From Rhodocollybia butyracea (Eukaryota; Basidiomycota; Agaricomycetes; Agaricales; Omphalotaceae), in contig JADNRY010000006.1 in assembly GCA_015501585.1 (NCBI GenBank), forward strand, positions 496,001 to 560,000: DNA of 64,000 nt. Reading direction: 5' to 3'. The translations under genes were made by a program, and so were the position numbers. This document shows, one piece after another, positions 32,192 through 44,638 of this stretch (its first letter is position 1; each line of letters begins with the position of its first letter). The notes below the pieces were generated by a model. It was given only the letters and a program-made list of their open reading frames with translations, searched no databases and was not told where the DNA came from.

Positions 32192-34127
32192 ATGCGCACA
32201 TCTATGGTTCCCTCGACCTTTGTACATCCTATGCTTCCCTCAACATTTGTACCTACGCAGCAAGAATCCTCGTTGGCGGATTGGATTCTGTCTAAAGCCC
32301 AACCGGATAATACAACTACTACTCACCTGGATGCCGAATCTGCAGTCGATGTATTTCTTCAAACCAAACTATCACACCAGGTTCTGTCCAAAATATGGAC
32401 AGAGTCTGATATTGGAGCCAAAGGGTATCTGAACAGGAATGAAGTAACCGTAGCACTCAGATTAATAGGCTGGGCACAGTCTGGAGAACAAATTTTGGAT
32501 CGTAGTTTACTGGACAAAGGTGCGTTAGAGTATGTTTTTCGGACAGCCGATATCATAACTGAGCTTTTCCGAATGCTCAGTGGACTCTCCTCTGGCAGTT
32601 ATCTCCGGCTTTGAACCCCAAGTCCCCCTAAAACATACAATCACGCCTCCACTACCTCCGAAACCAACGCACTCCACAATGAGATCTAGCAAGTCCTTAG
32701 CCGTCGAAGACTTGGCTCATTTCAAGAAATGTCAGTTGCAAATGATTTAGCAGTAGCCTAATGCTCACATTCAACAATTAGTACCTCTCAGTCCCGTTCC
32801 GAGTGCATCTTCTCCTTCTTCCCCAACTAGGCCTTCCATTTCTCGTACGCCAATCACTCGAGCAGATCTACAGGAGTGGAACGTTCCGCATTCGTTTATT
32901 TCCCATGCCCACAAACTGTTCGATAAATCTGATGAATCTCAGAAAGGATACCTCGACTTAGACGATGCCTTGTCGTTACTTCACAAAGCGAAGTTATCCG
33001 TAGATCAATTATCAAAAGTTTGGTGCGCTTAACCGTCCGACGAGCATGCCTTGGTTCTTATCATAATGCAGCCATGTTATGGGTATTGAGCAGTCTGGTC
33101 GTTTTTCCAAAGACAACTTTGTAGGCGCCCTTTTCCTCGTCTATCGCTCACTGGCTGGATTGGAGGTACCGGAATCTCTGCCCGAGTCCTTCGCTACCGC
33201 ATTTGCGCCCCAGCCTGAACCCGGTACGTCAATTCTCCTCTTTGTTCCAACATACCATATAAACAATCCGTAGATCCATTTTCAATGGAGAGATTCCCTT
33301 CCCCAGAAGATGTAGAAGACGAGGTTGGCGGTCTGTATACTCAAATTCAGGCTCTCCAGGAAGCTCTTACAACAGTGGGTCGAGAGAACGAAGATCTACG
33401 ATCTTCAGTGCAAACTTTAACTCGGATATCGAGATCACAGTCAGTACATCATAACCGGCTGTCCCGAAATGTCGATACCAGTTTGTCCGAAATAACTCGC
33501 TTGCAAGTCGAAGTGGACGACAAGGCCAATATCATCGCTACCCTGCGTTCAGCCGCTGAGCTGTCCGACACCCTCAGTCACGACCTCAGCCGGGAAAACG
33601 CGGTGTTTCGGCTGCAGATCGAGGAATTGACATCTCTACTAGAGATTTCCAACGGAGATGCTGCAGCTCAGAAATTGGTCGCCGAAGAGCTGCAGCGAGA
33701 AACCGAGCGGCTCAGACACCAACTCGAAGAACTTCGAGAAACCTCCACTCGTGTTCCCACGGGCGGTGGCGACGAGGAACTTCAAAATCTCATCAACGAA
33801 GATCTATCTCGTGAAAACCGTCAGCTTCGCAGTAAAACACGCGAATTGCAAGAGTTCATAGCTCAGCGTCAAGCACCTACTTATGAGCTGAACTCTTTGA
33901 AGGAGTCTACTCGCGAATTGACTCATGAAAATAAACGACTGCAGCGGCGCGTGCGGGAGTTGGAAAGTGAGTCTGCTAGTCGGGATGAGGCGAGGAATCG
34001 GGCAGAGGAGCTGGATAGGGAGAATGCACGCCTGCGTCGGGAATTAGAACAGACGCGGAGGCGACCTGTTCGCCAAAACACCACAGATGTGCCCCCACCT
34101 GCGTATGAAGAAATCGGTCGGCGTTGA
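32192..34127 (+). CDS. EH-domain (Eps15-homology) coiled-coil protein, endocytosis-type
   Basis: Five exons with introns 32520-32580, 32731-32781, 33023-33071 and 33224-33273. Two EH/EF-hand-like domains: residues ~30-110 (FLQTKLSHQVLSKIWTESDI, RNEVTVALRLIGWAQ) and ~180-270 (AHKLFDKSDESQKGYLDLDD, VDQLSKVWHVMGIEQSGRFS, FVGALFLVYRSLAG). A long coiled coil follows from about residue 300 to the end, full of heptad Leu/Glu/Arg. The C-terminus is PPPAYEEIGRR, a PPxY motif of the kind bound by WW domains of Rsp5/Nedd4 ubiquitin ligases. The layout resembles Ede1/Eps15/Pan1-type endocytic scaffolds, which bind NPF peptides, but it is shorter and lacks an obvious UBA domain. Confidence 0.85.
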
Positions 34128-35485
34128 TGATCCAAGTGTACATCATTATTAAATTATTCACTTCGGACTTGTATCTATGCATGTATTAACAGTTGTATCT
34201 CCCAATACCAATTACGCATGATCCTGATAGCCAATGCTTAAACCTACCTCCATAAGCTCGGTTTGCTCAATTCTCTCATCTGAACGATGATACTCAGCGC
34301 TCCAGATGTCCTCATGCACATACTGTTTGACTTTCGTTCAGATCGTGGAACACCCGTCGTTCCGAAAACGATACCAGACATTCCTTGTGTTTCTACGTTC
34401 TCCAGCATTCCATTGAACTTGATGACTTAAAAACCTACGTTTCATTTGGATTTAAAATCAGGAGTTTACGCAACCAAGTGTTTTCAGCCTAACGCTCTGA
34501 GTCGAAGCAGCTCTTCACTGGCTGATGGTCAGTGTACTCTACGCTCTGTGCACCCGTTTCCCTTTCCATCGGTTTGAAGTCGTGCCCCGGCACTCCGAGT
34601 CAATCCTCGACCCCCTATGACTGATGGTGCCAATCCCAACCAACTCCAACTCCCAGCCCAGCGGAACAAGCCCCTGAAAGCTCCACAACCCCTGCAGCTA
34701 GGCTGTAGACGTCAGTTGGGCATGCACTCGATATGTCACAACGATGCGTTGAGCATCACTGAGAACTTCAAGGATGACCTACTTCGGCTTATCCTGATTG
34801 ATTTTTGCGTCCCTGTTGCAGCCGATGTTAGTGCGTTTACTATCATCATGGTACCATCTCTGTACACCCTTCTTCCACAATAAGCCAAATCTATAACAGT
34901 GGTCAGCCATACACTCCCGTTAGGCTGACTGATACTCATGCGGGATTACACAACTTTGTTGATTGCATCCAGGTCCACACATAGACGGAATATGTGCAGC
35001 TTGGGCCTTGTCGGTGTTCGGGATGGACAATTTCCTCTTTAGATATAAGGGCAGATGTTAAGGATGACGCTGAATGCTTTACTCGTCTCGGTACCGGTAT
35101 CACCAAACTTTCGATACTGAATACCCTCGAAACTTTGAACCCGTCTCCCATACATGATCTGGCTGTGTGTGGTTACACTAGTTTTTGCAATAACTATTCG
35201 GCCACAGTGCGGTTACATCTGCAAGAGTAAGTACGGTTGGTTTTGCTCAAGCAGCACTTTCATCCTTTGTGGGGTGGCATTTGTTACATACATAAAACAT
35301 TTAGTTACTTTGGTAAGTAATCTAGCTTTGCCATCCCCGCCTCAATTCGCTCATGTATAATATCACCAAGCGCTTATTGAGCCGCTCCAGGCACGAATAC
35401 CTTCCGAGCAGTTCCCGAAGTCCTTTATAAGAACTTTATGTGCGTCATCTGATTCATCGAAACTCTTTGTCTGACTCTCAGTACC
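34128..35485. other. Gene-free interval with a short dispersed repeat
   Basis: About 1.36 kb. It contains a third, partial copy (35199-35217, GGCCACAGTGCGGTTAC) of the short block seen at 7640 and 52770, without the TATC tail. Frames at 34617 and 34994 lack protein character. The last 100 bp should be the promoter of the dehydrogenase gene. Confidence 0.5.
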
Positions 35486-36844
35486 ATGTCTCTACCCAAA
35501 ACCTACAAAGCTGCAGTTATCAACTCTCCTGGTGGTAACTTTGAAATCGTCGAAAAGAATCTCGAGGTAAGTTATGATGATCGATTCGATGTCAAACTAG
35601 ATATCATCCTCTGATATCAGCGTTTTTTGTTTTTAGCAACCAACAACCGGTACGGTCCTCGTAAAAGTTATTGCTTGCGGTGTTTGTGCTAGGTATCGTC
35701 TTCCGAGCTCGGCCTACTAAGCAGATCAACTCATAGATCAACTTATTTAGCGATGGCATGGTCAAGTATGGAATGACCCAGTTACCCCGTGTAGCTGGCC
35801 ACGAAATCATCGGCGACATCGTCGTCGTTCCATCTGGAGAATCTAAGTGGAAGGTTGGAGACCGTGTTGGCTCTGGCTGGCACGGAGGACACTGCTCAAC
35901 ATGCAGCTCTTGCTCGGAGGGTGATTTTATCACCTGCTCCAAACACGCTATTAACGGGTACACACTGCTATCGTCGTGGAATCCCTTGAATCCATTACTT
36001 ATACGTTTAATTCTAGGATCACCCAGGATGGAGGTTACGCGGAATATGTTATACTTCGCAGAGAAGCCCTGGTCCCTATTTCCAAAGACCTCGATCCCGC
36101 TGAAACCGCCCCCCTGCTTTGTGCTGGGGTCACAACATTCAACTCTCTTCGTAACGTTCAAGGGCTCAACAAGGGCGATCTTGTTGCAGTTTCTGGTCTT
36201 GGAGGTGAGACGCCGACTGCACGCTTGAATAATATCTTCAGCTGATGTAACTTCATGCAGGTCTCGGCCATCTCGGAATCCAGTATGCCAAGCAGATGGG
36301 GTTCAAGGTTGTGGCACTCTCCCAATCTGATGCTAAAAAGGATCTTGCCACCAAGCTCGGTGCCGACATCTACCTCGATGCATCTAAAGTTAACCAGGTT
36401 GAGGAGCTCTTGAAGCTTGGTGGAGCCAAATGCATCCTTGCCACTGCTCCCAATGGCGAGGCAATCACTACACTCCTTGGAGGACTCAAAGTTGGAGGCA
36501 CTATGCTTACCGTTGCTGGTAAGTTGGTTCTACCAGCGTGATATTTGTATTTACAACTGTTGCTACCAGTTGCTGATGTCAAGTTCAACACTGGTGTTCT
36601 CATTGGAAGGCGAACCACCATTAAGGGTTGGCCATCTGGTCATGCTCAGGACAGTGCAGATGCCATTGCATTTGCTGAGAAAACTAATGTTAAGGTGATG
36701 ATTGAAAAGTATGCTCTGGTCATTTGTTATACATATTGTTTTACTCATTGTGCTTTTTACAGGTTTTCCTTGGCAGATGTTAACACTGCCTGGTCAAAGA
36801 TGCAGGCAGGCAAGACTAATTTCCGTGCTGTATTGGTCCTCTAG
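35486..36844 (+). CDS. Zinc-dependent alcohol dehydrogenase (MDR family)
   Basis: Seven exons: 35486-35566, 35637-35692, 35751-35957, 36017-36204, 36261-36518, 36570-36708, 36763-36844. The GroES-like part has GVCASDG (catalytic Cys) and GHEIIGD (catalytic His), and the structural-zinc loop CSTCSSCSEGDFITC with four Cys. The Rossmann part has GLGGLGHLGIQYAKQMG as coenzyme-binding motif. It should oxidise alcohols or reduce aldehydes with NAD(P); the substrate is unknown. Length about 340 residues is typical. No frame problem. Cytosolic, no targeting peptide. Confidence 0.94.
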
Positions 36845-37710
36845 ATATCATATAAGACTAAGTATCTCAATGTACTATATTTTTATCTGGAATGGTTGGG
36901 TTCACATGTTGGAGTGAATAGAGCAAGACGTCGAATAAGCTCAACGTTCACTCCGGTCTAATAGCAAGAAGCCCTAGCAAACGCGCAGGGGAAATTCGTA
37001 TTAGAAGCTACCTTAAATAACCTACAGCTACGGAGAATATGCGGATAAATATAAGATAAAACAAAAGGTAAAACTAATAACCTCCACTCCGGCGTGCACT
37101 CCGGGGGAGAATAAACATCCAACACCACTGGATAAACCGTCGGCGAGCAAGCTGACTCGATATCTCCAACATCACATACTATTGATCTTGTTTGAGTGCG
37201 CAGCTTAATCTCAAACATTAGTAACACATGTCACATCCATGGGAGTCACCACGTACCTCTGCATTTGCAGATAGATGGAGTGTGGGCTACTGCAAGGATG
37301 AAGGTGTCTGATAGGAAGATCTAGAGTGGGACCCAGGAGTTCCCTTCTGGGTACAGTCCCTCACATTCTCCTAATCTTTCACTCTTTCAATATAGTATCT
37401 CATCCTTTTCTACCAAATTGTAGTTCTGTTTCTTGCATATATGGCAATAACAATACACATGAGCAAGTAAGTATGACGTATACTCACACGTGCTCCGCAC
37501 TGCCACCATCCGTTTATACTTCGTTTCATCCCAGATAACCTTACCGTACCGACAACCACCACCGTTAGTTCTTATCGTTGCTAGTAGGCCTCGCGTCTCG
37601 CCGTTTGGAATATAACGTGGTCCTGTCAATACGTGTGATTGTCAGTGTTTCTGTCGAGACTAAACGACAGCCTTTCACAACAACTGATATTAAGCAGGAG
37701 TTCCGTAAAG
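36845..37710. other. Intergenic between convergent genes
   Basis: 0.87 kb between the 3' ends of the dehydrogenase and the Cns1-like gene. No supported frame, no clear repeat. Confidence 0.5.
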
Positions 37711-38947
37711 CTAAAACCCTCTGGCCTTTTTGTATTCGCCAACCCACTTTTGCTCCTCTTCGCCTTTCGGTAGGATCACAACAGTAAGACAATTGTCCTT
37801 CAGCTCCAAACCATCAGGATGTTCTCCCTCCTTTGCCTTTGAAGCATTGAAAATGTCCTTCAACGACATCTTCTTACCCACCTTCAGCAATCGCTTCCGT
37901 CGGGTCATCGCATATACTACCAAATTTCCATCCTTGTACTGACGCTTTGCGTCCCAATCCGGTGGCGGTGAATTCGGGTTGAACATGATCTGGAGATGAA
38001 CAGAGAACGGCGTATCCTCGATGTATTCTGGTATGACATCCGAGGTGGCATATTGCGGATAAAGGAAGAAGACAGGGAAGATGAGTGAAGTGCCAGATGG
38101 ATCTTCCGGATCAAAGCGCGGAGAGTAGGGATTCTGTGATCCATCAGGTTTTGGTAGGACAAATATACTTCTTTCCTTTGGTTCCACTCTGGTCAGGTAT
38201 ATATCACGGAGCAAAGTAATACAAAGACCACTTACTTGTAATGCACTATGTAGTTTCATTTTGGCTTCATGCTCCTGTCGAAGCCTCTGCTGGCGTTCTT
38301 GTTCCTTTTTATCCTTCGCAGCTTTTAGCCTTGCAGCACGCTCCAGAGTGCTCTGCACTCCCTTGTTATCTTGATCATATGTTATACAGCGCTTACAGCA
38401 ATCTATTGCTTCCTCTAGCCGATCGAGACTGATGAGAGCCATTGCTGATCGATAGTATGCTTTCGATGATTTTGAGTTGTGGCTGAGAACTTTTGAACAA
38501 TCGCGAAGTACGGACCCATAGTTCTCTCAAACCATTATCATTGATCGAATTGAAAAGAAACAGGCGGAATACCTACTGAGTTCCAAGTTACAGGCAGCAC
38601 GATTGCACAAAAGTGCTTCCAGTAAGATGAGGTTATCGGGTTTGACATCGACTCCCTGCGTGTAAAACCCTATGGCTTCGCGATATCGTTTGCCTTTAAA
38701 GTACTCATTACCCTGCTCCTTGAAATTTTCTGCGATTTCTAACAACTACATGAATAGTTATATTCGAATAACAGCAAACGCGCTTACCATCGGGCGTTCC
38801 TTCATGCGCAAGACTTTGCAACGCTGCAAGACTGACATTATCGGCTGGGTCCTCGTCGGGTAAAGTCTTCATAAACAGTGGTATAGAATCAAAGGAGTCA
38901 AGTTTCGCTTGTAGATCATCGGACGAGAGAGGCTGAGGTCCCGCCAT
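37711..38947 (-). CDS. CNS1: Cns1/TTC4-type TPR cochaperone of Hsp90
   Basis: Start ATG 38947 (MAGPQPLSSDDLQAKLDSFD) and the early family motif DSIPLFMKTLPDEDP. Three TPR units follow: ENFKEQGNEYFKGKRYREAI, LLEALLCNRAACNLEL-KNYG and SKAYYRSAMALISLDRLEEA. Then a basic linker and the C-terminal wheel domain: FDPEDPSGTSLIFPVFFLYP, QYATSDVIPEYIEDTPF, CLTVVILPKGEEEQKWVGEY. Introns join after EGTPDG, after NLEL (GTAGGT donor) and after LHSALQ (60 nt, so the unspliced frame also reads through). The TPR clamp binds the Hsp90/Hsp70 C-terminal EEVD in this family; yeast Cns1 is essential. Intact. Confidence 0.92.
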
Positions 38948-39202
38948 CGTTGTGAGAGGAAAGAGTTTTTAAGCGCTGGACAGGCTGACTAAGCACTGCA
39001 GAATTTTCAAGCGCGTCCCTCTTCCCTTTACAGTCCCTTTACAACGATGGCAGTACGCGCACTTTCATTATTATTACTGTGGCGGAATACTCAATGTTTG
39101 ATTCAGTTTCGCTGCGTCGGAGTCCTTCGTTCCTTTTCCCGTTCCACGTCTTTTGCTTCGCAAGTCTCCCAGTTTCTTGAATGTTAGCAACTTGTTAACC
39201 GA
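38948..39202. promoter_or_regulatory. Shared divergent promoter, Cns1-like gene and mitochondrial L12
   Basis: 255 bp separate the two divergent start codons. Inside it 39046-39180 could code for a mitochondrial-looking lead peptide but does not join the L12 frame with consensus splice sites, so it is taken as leader DNA. Confidence 0.4.
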
Positions 39203-39869
39203 ATGAACAGGACATCCTCGTCAAGATGGATGGCGACGGCCGCAACTGCAACTGCTGCTAAAACTTCTCCTCCTCCTCCTCCAGCTCCTGGCAAAACCAA
39301 AAAATCACCCGACGCTACACTTAACCGAATTGTCGACGACATATCAGGCCTGACACTGCTACAAGCAGCGGATCTTGTTACACTTTTGAAAGTGAGTAAC
39401 AGCTATAATAATCCACTCCCTGCGTCTGACTCCCTCCAGTCTAGACTAAATATTAAGGAAATTGCCATGCCTACTGCTTCTACAGCTCCGGCTGCCGCCG
39501 CCCCCGTGGAGGATGAACCTGCGGCTGTACGTGCCAGGATATCTTCCATCTTTTATCATATTCATCCTTTGCTTAGGAGGCACCAAAAGAAAAGACTGTA
39601 TTCACCGTTAAACTGGAATCCTTCGACGCGGGTGCCAAACCGAAGGTTATCCGTGAAGTCAAAGCCATGAATCCGACCCTCACCCTGATAGATGTTAGTC
39701 CTAGTTCGTTCTCCCTTGTGCATTATTTATTCAAGATACTTTCGTTTCACAGGCCAAGAAGTTTGTCGAGTCGTTACCTCAGACTTTGAAGGAGAATTTA
39801 CCTAAGGAAGATGCCGAAAAAATGCAAAAGGCCTTCGAGGCACTCGGTGCAGTTGTCAAACTAGAGTAA
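39203..39869 (+). CDS. MNP1: Mitochondrial ribosomal protein bL12m
   Basis: Four exons. The N-terminus MNRTSSSRWMATAATATAAK is basic and Ala/Ser-rich, a plausible mitochondrial presequence. Then the L7/L12 dimerisation part (DDISGLTLLQAADLVTLLK-SRLNIKEIAMP), an Ala/Pro hinge, and the C-terminal domain EKTVFTVKLESFDAGAKPK, VIREVKAMNPTLTLIDAKKF and LGAVVKLE. All three introns are GT-AG and phase 0 (after LLK, after EPAA, after LID). It forms the stalk that recruits translation factors on the mitochondrial large subunit. Length about 170 residues fits the family. Confidence 0.93.
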
Positions 39870-41395
39870 TCCATTCTCTTAATATATAGACATCTTTGCT
39901 CACTCAAGACTGGTTGAAACTTTGGGAATTGCGTCGAACCAATGTCAGCGTCCTCGATAGTTAGACCTTCGTCGGATCTTATTTGTCGTTCATAATCTTT
40001 GCTTCCTCGACGTGTTACACTTGTTTGTCGTTAACCAGGATGTAGGCAGAAGGTGAGCCACGTATAATTGGGCTGCTTGACATTCAAATCAATCATTGAC
40101 ATTAGAAAAAAAATATGGACTGACAGCCTTACTACTTTCAACGTTTGTTCGGACTCACAAGGCAGATATACTTCATCTTGACCTTTGTAGACGATCCCTG
40201 CTGTCATAACTCACTTTGGATACAACATCAACATCTCCAGCAACGCACATTCCTAGAACACTTCCACGTCGGCACTAAGCAAGTACCACGAAATTATACC
40301 CTTCTCATCTTCTACATGCATTCACTCGCTTGGCGGACGTTATCTTAGACTTTCAGAGCCAAGAGCCAAGATGTGAATGGCTCGTGGGCAGAGAGGCCAC
40401 TATTGCCAGCATAAAAGCTCCGTTCGTATTGCTGAAGCATTTTAATATCAGGTTCGAAAATGGTGCAACTGAGTTCAATCATGATTTTGAGCCTGCTCCA
40501 ACACCTCCTGCCAAGATGTGCTCGCGGTGTAACATGTCTACTTGCCTGACCCAGGTTTCCAGATGAATTTGAAGAAATAGGTGATTAGAAGACTCGAGTG
40601 GTGCTGCGTCCTGATTCTTTTGCTTTCCATTAATAGGTAGGTGTTGTTTCGTACTGGGTGGTATTTCTAAGGACGGAGGTGACAGAGGATCCCTAGGCTC
40701 TGATAGAAGTAGCGACGGCTTGCGGAAGAGAAGCAAGTAGTATATAGCAATGGCCACAATTTTAAGTCAGCTAGCATCATCCTCATTTGGAATGTCAAAG
40801 CGTAAAATCTCCCGTATCATCTCTTCATAGTCATTGCAGCATTCTTGCTAGCGCCAGTGTCCCCTTTTCCTGGTTAGCACAGGTGTATACAATTAGCAGG
40901 ACTGGCGCTCCTCCATTCGAAGTCACCTCCTGCTGTCTTTTGGGAACATCATTTTCTCCTTCCTGCTCCGCTTGCGGGAAAACTGCGGTTCCATTTCCAG
41001 CCTACTTTCTGGTTATCTGCGGCCAACGAGATAAACCCAAAAAAGCAAAGCTGTTGGTGGGCTATCCCCTCCATACTTCCTGGGTGAATGCGATTGAGAA
41101 GTTGAGCAACACATCACATGCTTAGGGTCATTCTTTTAGAATCGATATCGGAGACTGAGTCGCCAACAGACAAATAACATTTTTCGAAGTTAGAAAATCA
41201 CACAAGTTCATTTGTCAATTTCGATTGTTAGAGTACCGCAAGATTAGTACTGCGTAGAAGTACACAAGCCCCGTCGAAAAAACGACGAAGAGTAGAAATA
41301 GTGGGGGGTGATGGTAAAAGAAAGAAAAGAATTGTGTACTCTTCGACTAAAATCGTCGAAATATGAATGAGGATTATAAGAATGAATGATTAGAG
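39870..41395. other. Gene-free interval downstream of L12
   Basis: About 1.5 kb. Frames near 40330 and 40787 were inspected and look like non-coding. A CGTCGAAAA-type inverted pair around 41272-41360 (CCCCGTCGAAAA / TAAAATCGTCGAAAT) is visible but weak. Includes the 3' region of the Not3 gene. Confidence 0.45.
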
Positions 41396-44095
41396 TCAAT
41401 CTTCCGACAAATAACGGTATTCAAATCGGAAGTCTGCCTTCTTCCGTTGACACCAAGAGCCTTCCCAGTCAAAGTAAACGTATACACCCTGCTCGTACTC
41501 TTCTGTTATGGCCTGAGGTTCTGAATGACGCTGGAACCATGTAAGGTACTTGACGTGGAACCGCCACGATTGACGTTTCAGCTCCTTGGCTGCGAGAAAC
41601 CTAGGGGTAGATAAACGATGATTAACCATGAAATGAGCGATGACAAAGAAGCAATGCATCCATCCTCACTGTTGATATGTCCCAGGAAGGTAGTAGAACA
41701 CGTAGAACAGCGTCTCGACATCCAGCTGCGAAAATATAGCAGGTGTGCTGAGCATGGGATTAGGCGTTTGCGGATAGAACGAAGGCGTTGTGAATGGATT
41801 CCGTGGTACGTAGTACTTGGGCCTGAAGCACGAGCCATTTAATGGCTGTAGTTTTGTGGCACGAAGATTCAAGCTCACCTTTCTGTGTCTTGTGGCTGAG
41901 GCAGAGTCGACAAGCCTCCTTCAAGTAGCTTGTGGACTTGATCCAAGTTGTTCATACGATGCACGGCTATAAAACGGGTAGCAAGTAAGTAGCCGCATGG
42001 ATAAAATCGCATTGCGACAAACACGAACCCTTTTGCTTCGCGTTTTCGAATGACACTACAAGATCTGATAACGAGCCGGGTACAGCCCGAGGCACTTGCT
42101 GGGTCGAAGGCGGCCTTGCAACATTCTGTGGTATATGCAACGCCTGTTCGTTGGCGGTGACCTTGACTCCGGGAGGAAACTGTGGCGCGATGGCTGACTG
42201 AGGTGCGGGCGAACTTGTCGATGGAACGCCTGACGGGTTCATGGAGTACTGCTGCACTTGTTGTGGTAGCGGCGAAGGTCCGGCAGTAGCAGCTGGTACC
42301 GCCGCTTGTAAGTTTCCGTTTGCTTGGGGTTGAGATGGAGGAGGGACGTCTGATGTAGATGGTGCAGGTTGCGCAACTTTCGTGGGAGATGGTATCGAAT
42401 CTGATAAAAAACACGAGTTGATGAAGTTTAAGGCTAAAAGTGATCGATGTTGACGAACCTTTTCTTGCCACTATTCGATGTGGTGATGACGTTGCTACAG
42501 GAGGACCTACAGAACTTGGTACAGCCTCTGACATTGCTGGTGACTCCTGACTCGAGTAAAACGAGCCATCTGGCTGTTGTGATACTGATGCAGCTGAAGA
42601 GAGCATAGGACTGGTAACCGACGGATGTGTTAAGCTCGGTGAAGATGTTATAACAGATGCCTGATCCAGCGAAACCTGGGGTGAAGTTGCCGGTATTGAT
42701 GGCGCAGCTGGAACACTGGGAGATGGATTTGATGCCGGAGGTTGTGGTTGAGGTGCAATTGCTGCTGCTGCTGCCTCTGCATAACGTATGGGCGGTAATG
42801 TTGCAGCAGGCCGGGGTGGTGCTGGTGCTGCCGATGGTGCCGGTGTTGAAACAGACGATTTGAGAATGTTTGTTATCGGCTGTGATTTTGCTGAGGAGAA
42901 CCAAATGAATACAGAAGTTCAACTAGGTCATTGAAAACTTTACCATCCACAGAACCCTCTGTGCCAACAATAAGACAATGAAGCAGCACTGGGGAATAAC
43001 ATAACGTACTTCTCAGTGATACGGTTGCTTTCTTTAGTATTGGACTACTATCTCGCCGACTGCTTGTCGTACTCTCATCATCATGCTTCTTCGGTGTCCG
43101 TGGTGGTAAATCTGTGAAAATAGGTTATTCGACCAAAAGAAGGTGAATTGCGGCGTACCTTCGCTAAGGTCGTCGGATTCATCGCTATCATTGTCATCAA
43201 GCACCAGACCACGGAACTTCTCCTCCTCTTCATCGAGGTTGAGCTCATCATATATTCCCTCATATTCGTCAAAGTCCTCTTCCTGTCAATCTTCAAATGA
43301 GTAGCCATCCTTACCGTAAAGAACTTGAGAGTACACACCGTATTGCTTTCGACAAAGTAGGCAACGTCGTCTTTGAGAGCGATGGCCCTATCTGTATCCA
43401 GGGATCCATTGTTGAGTAACCGAAGAACGATTTCGAGACGACTTATGTGCCACTTCCGTCGGTCATTCAGGTGTTCCAGTTCCTCTAATCTCCCTGCTGT
43501 TGTCGTTGCCTTGCCCCGCTTCTTCCCTGAACCCTGCAAGGACTCGATCTCTGCCTCGGCCTGTTCAATTTGCAACTGTAACTCTTCAACTCTTGTTTGT
43601 AGCCAGGCCATGATCTCTTCCTTCTCCTGCTCCTTTGGATCCAGTTTGGCTGCCTGCGTCAGACCCTCTTTGGAGAAGGCTTTAGTTTTCATTTCTTTCT
43701 CGCAAGCTTTGAACTTTTCCATTTGCTGTGGAGAGGGAGCTGAGTTTGAAGCTCGTAGGATGCCAGTGTACGCGAATAAATGCTCACCGTCTCAATCAAC
43801 TTGCGGTTGTCGACAAGGGCAGACTTGTCCTTGATGTCATTACTGGCGACCCAGGTCTTTATTTGGTCGCGCATGCGCTGGAGCTTCTTGATCTGAGTTT
43901 TCAGGTCTAGTTCCAGTTTCTCCTTCTGTGTTTGGTTTGTAGAAGCTTGCATCTTTTCGTATACGCTCTCAAAGTACTCGACACCTTCGCCGACCTTCTT
44001 CAGCGTTCGGTCAATCTCGGCTGAAGTAAACGAATTAGTTTTGTGAACGGAGCAGTCCTCATAACGCATTTACTTTGTAGTTTCCTTGCCGCCAT
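41396..44095 (-). CDS. NOT3: CCR4-NOT complex subunit Not3/Not5
   Basis: Start ATG 44095 ([20 protein letters not shown]), with the first intron at 44021-44073. The N-terminal Not3 coiled coil follows: [60 protein letters not shown] and later [20 protein letters not shown]. The middle is long, Ser/Pro/Gln/Ala-rich and disordered. The C-terminal NOT box is clear: [69 protein letters not shown]. This subunit helps control mRNA deadenylation and decay. About nine GT-AG introns; no break seen. Divergent to BEM1. Confidence 0.95.
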
Positions 44096-44638
44096 GGCAA
44101 GCAATGTAGTGGTTCAATACGACTAGAGTCTTTGTTCTGAGAGGAGTTGATGACAAATATTTTTGATGAGGCGGTGAGCGCCTGGGCGCTTGTTTGTTCG
44201 ACAATAGGATAATCAATAACGTTACATAACTGAGTTACAGTATTTGTGAGTATTTTCTTTCTACAGATATATTTCATGAGCTACATTTTTACTGAGGAAT
44301 CATGAACCATATCTGTATTCTCCTTGACTTCGAAAGTCCTGCGGTTGTTACGCAAATACAGCAGCAGTCAGTCTAGATGTAGAGACTTCGAGTTAGTAAT
44401 TGTTACACCGCCATTGTTGCTAGATCCGAAAAAGTGAAAATTTTCACAGTTTCTCCTTCGTCCTTCCAGACCTCAAAGACATATCACGTCACCACAGTGA
44501 TAGCGACCTTTACAGGTATAATAAGACACTTGTCTTGTTGAACTTCAGTTTTTGACGCTGAACAATTGAATTGATCAATTTGATTCAGATTTCCTTTTGT
44601 TTATACTTTCACGCGTTTCTTCTCCTTCCCAAACCACC
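44096..44638. promoter_or_regulatory. Divergent intergenic region between NOT3 and BEM1
   Basis: 543 bp between two divergent start codons. The BEM1 side has CT-rich stretches near 44600-44630, common before fungal start sites. No other signal was identified. Confidence 0.4.

Noticed and set aside
34617..34883. Frame of 88 codons in the gap between EH-domain and dehydrogenase genes
   Set aside because: No conserved pattern, no splice partners, and similar quality on the opposite strand.
39046..39180. Upstream exons giving a mitochondrial-like peptide (MAFRCVGVLRSFSRSTSFAS) for L12
   Set aside because: The phase does not match the L12 frame at the only usable acceptor, so the start at 39203 was kept.
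40787..41125. Frame of 112 codons downstream of L12
   Set aside because: Composition is not protein-like and there is no neighbouring exon that fits.
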